From the NCBI GenBank assembly GCA_029953675.1, contig JAMWBK010000002.1:1426001-1490000 (forward strand): a stretch of 64,000 bases of DNA. The letters are read 5' to 3'. Under the pieces are notes generated by a model that saw only the letters and a list, made by a program, of their open reading frames with translations, made no database searches and had not been told where the DNA came from. This DNA comes from Rhodosorus marinus (taxonomy: Eukaryota > Rhodophyta > Stylonematophyceae > Stylonematales > Stylonemataceae). A program made the translations under genes and the position numbers. Positions 62,553 through 64,000 of the stretch are shown in pieces (position 1 is the first letter of the stretch; every line of letters starts with the position of its first letter).

Positions 62553-64000
62553 GAAGTTCTCAAAGGGCCGCTCTCTACTCGACTCCAAAAATACGTTTCT
62601 CAACTCTCCCTCAGCACGCAGCAAAAAAATCCCAAACTCTCCCCCACAAACTAAAGCAAATCGGAAAAACTTGTAATACGCAAAGTTCTCACACGTTACA
62701 CCTTCCTCGTCTCTCTCAAACGGCTCCGCGAAGTACTATCCACTTCGCCCGCGCTTTTATACGCATTCAGGCGTCATCACGTCATCAAGGACATATAACG
62801 CTGTTTTCATGAATTTCGACACATGAGCTCACCCCTCCAAAAACAATGAATAAATAAATTAAGGAGGAAACCAGGCCTTCCCTACTTGTCCAAGAATAAT
62901 CAACCCCTTAGACTAAACAGAAAAAAAAAATACTGAGATAAGAAGAACTTCGAACAAGAAGCAACCCCTGTAGAACATTCTGAGATGATGGATTCTGGTG
63001 ACAAAATTCTTCTTCAGGAATTTGATTCGGTGTTGTTTACCCCTAATCTACTCTTAACAATTCTTGTCGTCGAATTGTTTGAAAGGGGTCTGATGCAATC
63101 ATGGCCCATCGAGAACATTCCAAAGCTTGCTTACCCAGGGGATCGATCGATACCGGTGGTGTCTCATATTTCTTTTTTAGTGTAATAAAAAAGCTCGTAT
63201 GCGCATTGGATAGTTAATTGAATAGGGGTAAGAAAGTTCCACGAGAAAAACCTTGCCTAGCGCCTAGTGGGTAAGAGGGGTTTTGTGCATTTATGGTTTA
63301 TCAGGAGGCCTTTCTCGCGTTGAGTTCAGAGTGGGTCTCCTTTATTTTGATCATTCTATTTCTATTTTTTGGAGTTCACAACTTATTTGAATATTATCGA
63401 AGAATAATAGACAACTCCGTACACGAGGTGTTCTTCATTAACGATTTGGATGCCTAAAACTGTTCACACAAAGTTCAGAAAAACGTTAAAGGACTCCTAT
63501 CTAGGTGCGGGGTCCCGCTAAAACCCTATATGTAGTTGCAGAATAGTGTGCGTAGTACATGTACTATTGTACCAGATGTTTTCCAACCGAAGGTAGACGC
63601 ACACTAGGGACAATCGAACTTGCCAAATTTCTCCAAGCACGTAACGAATGGAAATCTACAGCTCTGCAGAAAGTTTTCCAATAGGTTAGGTTAATGAGCA
63701 AGACGAAATCGGACTCCGAATCGAAACTTGATCTTTGAAGGCCTTTTTTTAGAGTCTTCCTCGAAGCAAATCGACGGCTTTTAGCTTTACAACGCCGGTA
63801 CCACAATGGATATGTTCTAAATTTGAGCCTTTTTTGCAAATTTCTCCCCGCGATTCTGTCCGTCCGGGCTGTCCCCATGAACAGACCAGACCCCAGTGCC
63901 AAACACAAACATCCCCACTCGTTTCCAAAACGTATGGCTTAGGTTGCTGGATACTCGTTTCTCACTCTATCCGAAATGCTCAACGACTCGATATGCACGA
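62553..64000. other. Intergenic region to end of window, no gene recognised
   Basis: Upstream of eIF1 to the window end. Short ORFs at 62985-63185 (+) and 63908-63564 (-) show no family resemblance. The 114-codon minus-strand frame is basic and contains no motif I know. Confidence 0.45.

Noticed and set aside
1-64000. tRNA, rRNA or snRNA genes
   Set aside because: Looked for B-box-like GGTTCRANNCC words and cloverleaf pairing by eye; no convincing candidate found. A tRNAscan-SE/Infernal run would be decisive.

Overview
This is a nuclear segment of a eukaryote, most likely a unicellular photosynthetic alga. The genes are compact but split by short GT-AG introns (about 50-190 nt), the standard genetic code is used, and bacterial operons are absent. 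Calvin-cycle sedoheptulose-1,7-bisphosphatase, an imidazoleglycerol-phosphate dehydratase with a transit-like leader and a plastid-type NmrA oxidoreductase point to a plastid-bearing lineage. NELF-B, Integrator subunit 4, an SMPD4-type sphingomyelinase and a CANT1 apyrase are kinds of gene absent from many plants and fungi. A red alga or a relative would fit, but the window does not prove the lineage.

Layout. 1-11 kb: the C-terminal end of WRAP73, a membrane-anchored bZIP factor, an unidentified spliced gene, an oxoglutarate/malate-type mitochondrial carrier and an SMPD4 homologue. 12-16 kb: L-serine dehydratase, whose stop codon lies in a perfect 30-bp palindrome, a small unknown ORF and an ABC1/UbiB kinase. 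18-28 kb: IGP dehydratase, CANT1 apyrase, SBPase, four degenerate copies of a roughly 180-bp repeat, an NmrA-like oxidoreductase with an unfamiliar C-terminal extension, and a universal stress protein. 29-36 kb: an 11-exon cytosolic isoleucyl-tRNA synthetase and a P-loop ATPase. 35.7-37.6 kb: a repeat nest with a 92-bp duplication, a 22-bp minisatellite and a dispersed 60-bp repeat. 37.8-50 kb: NAP1 histone chaperone, INTS4, a DUF2009 protein, a two-domain AAA ATPase and a PiT phosphate transporter. 53-64 kb: NELF-B, an inverted duplication of a Ty3/gypsy fragment, a GT34 glycosyltransferase, an unknown leader-bearing gene, bacterial-type uL14, a thioredoxin-like protein and eIF1.

The genes are mostly housekeeping and are not arranged as a pathway. 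Two transcription-pausing and 3'-processing factors (INTS4, NELF-B) lie 11 kb apart. Several enzymes serve plastid or amino-acid metabolism (SBPase, IGPD, SDS, NmrA-like). Exon structures were worked out by hand from splice consensus, reading phase and known protein families. For the genes given with exact exon lists, summed exon lengths divide by three. The long intergenic stretches (1.5-3 kb) hold AT-rich patches, poly-C/G runs and repeats, with no recognisable gene.
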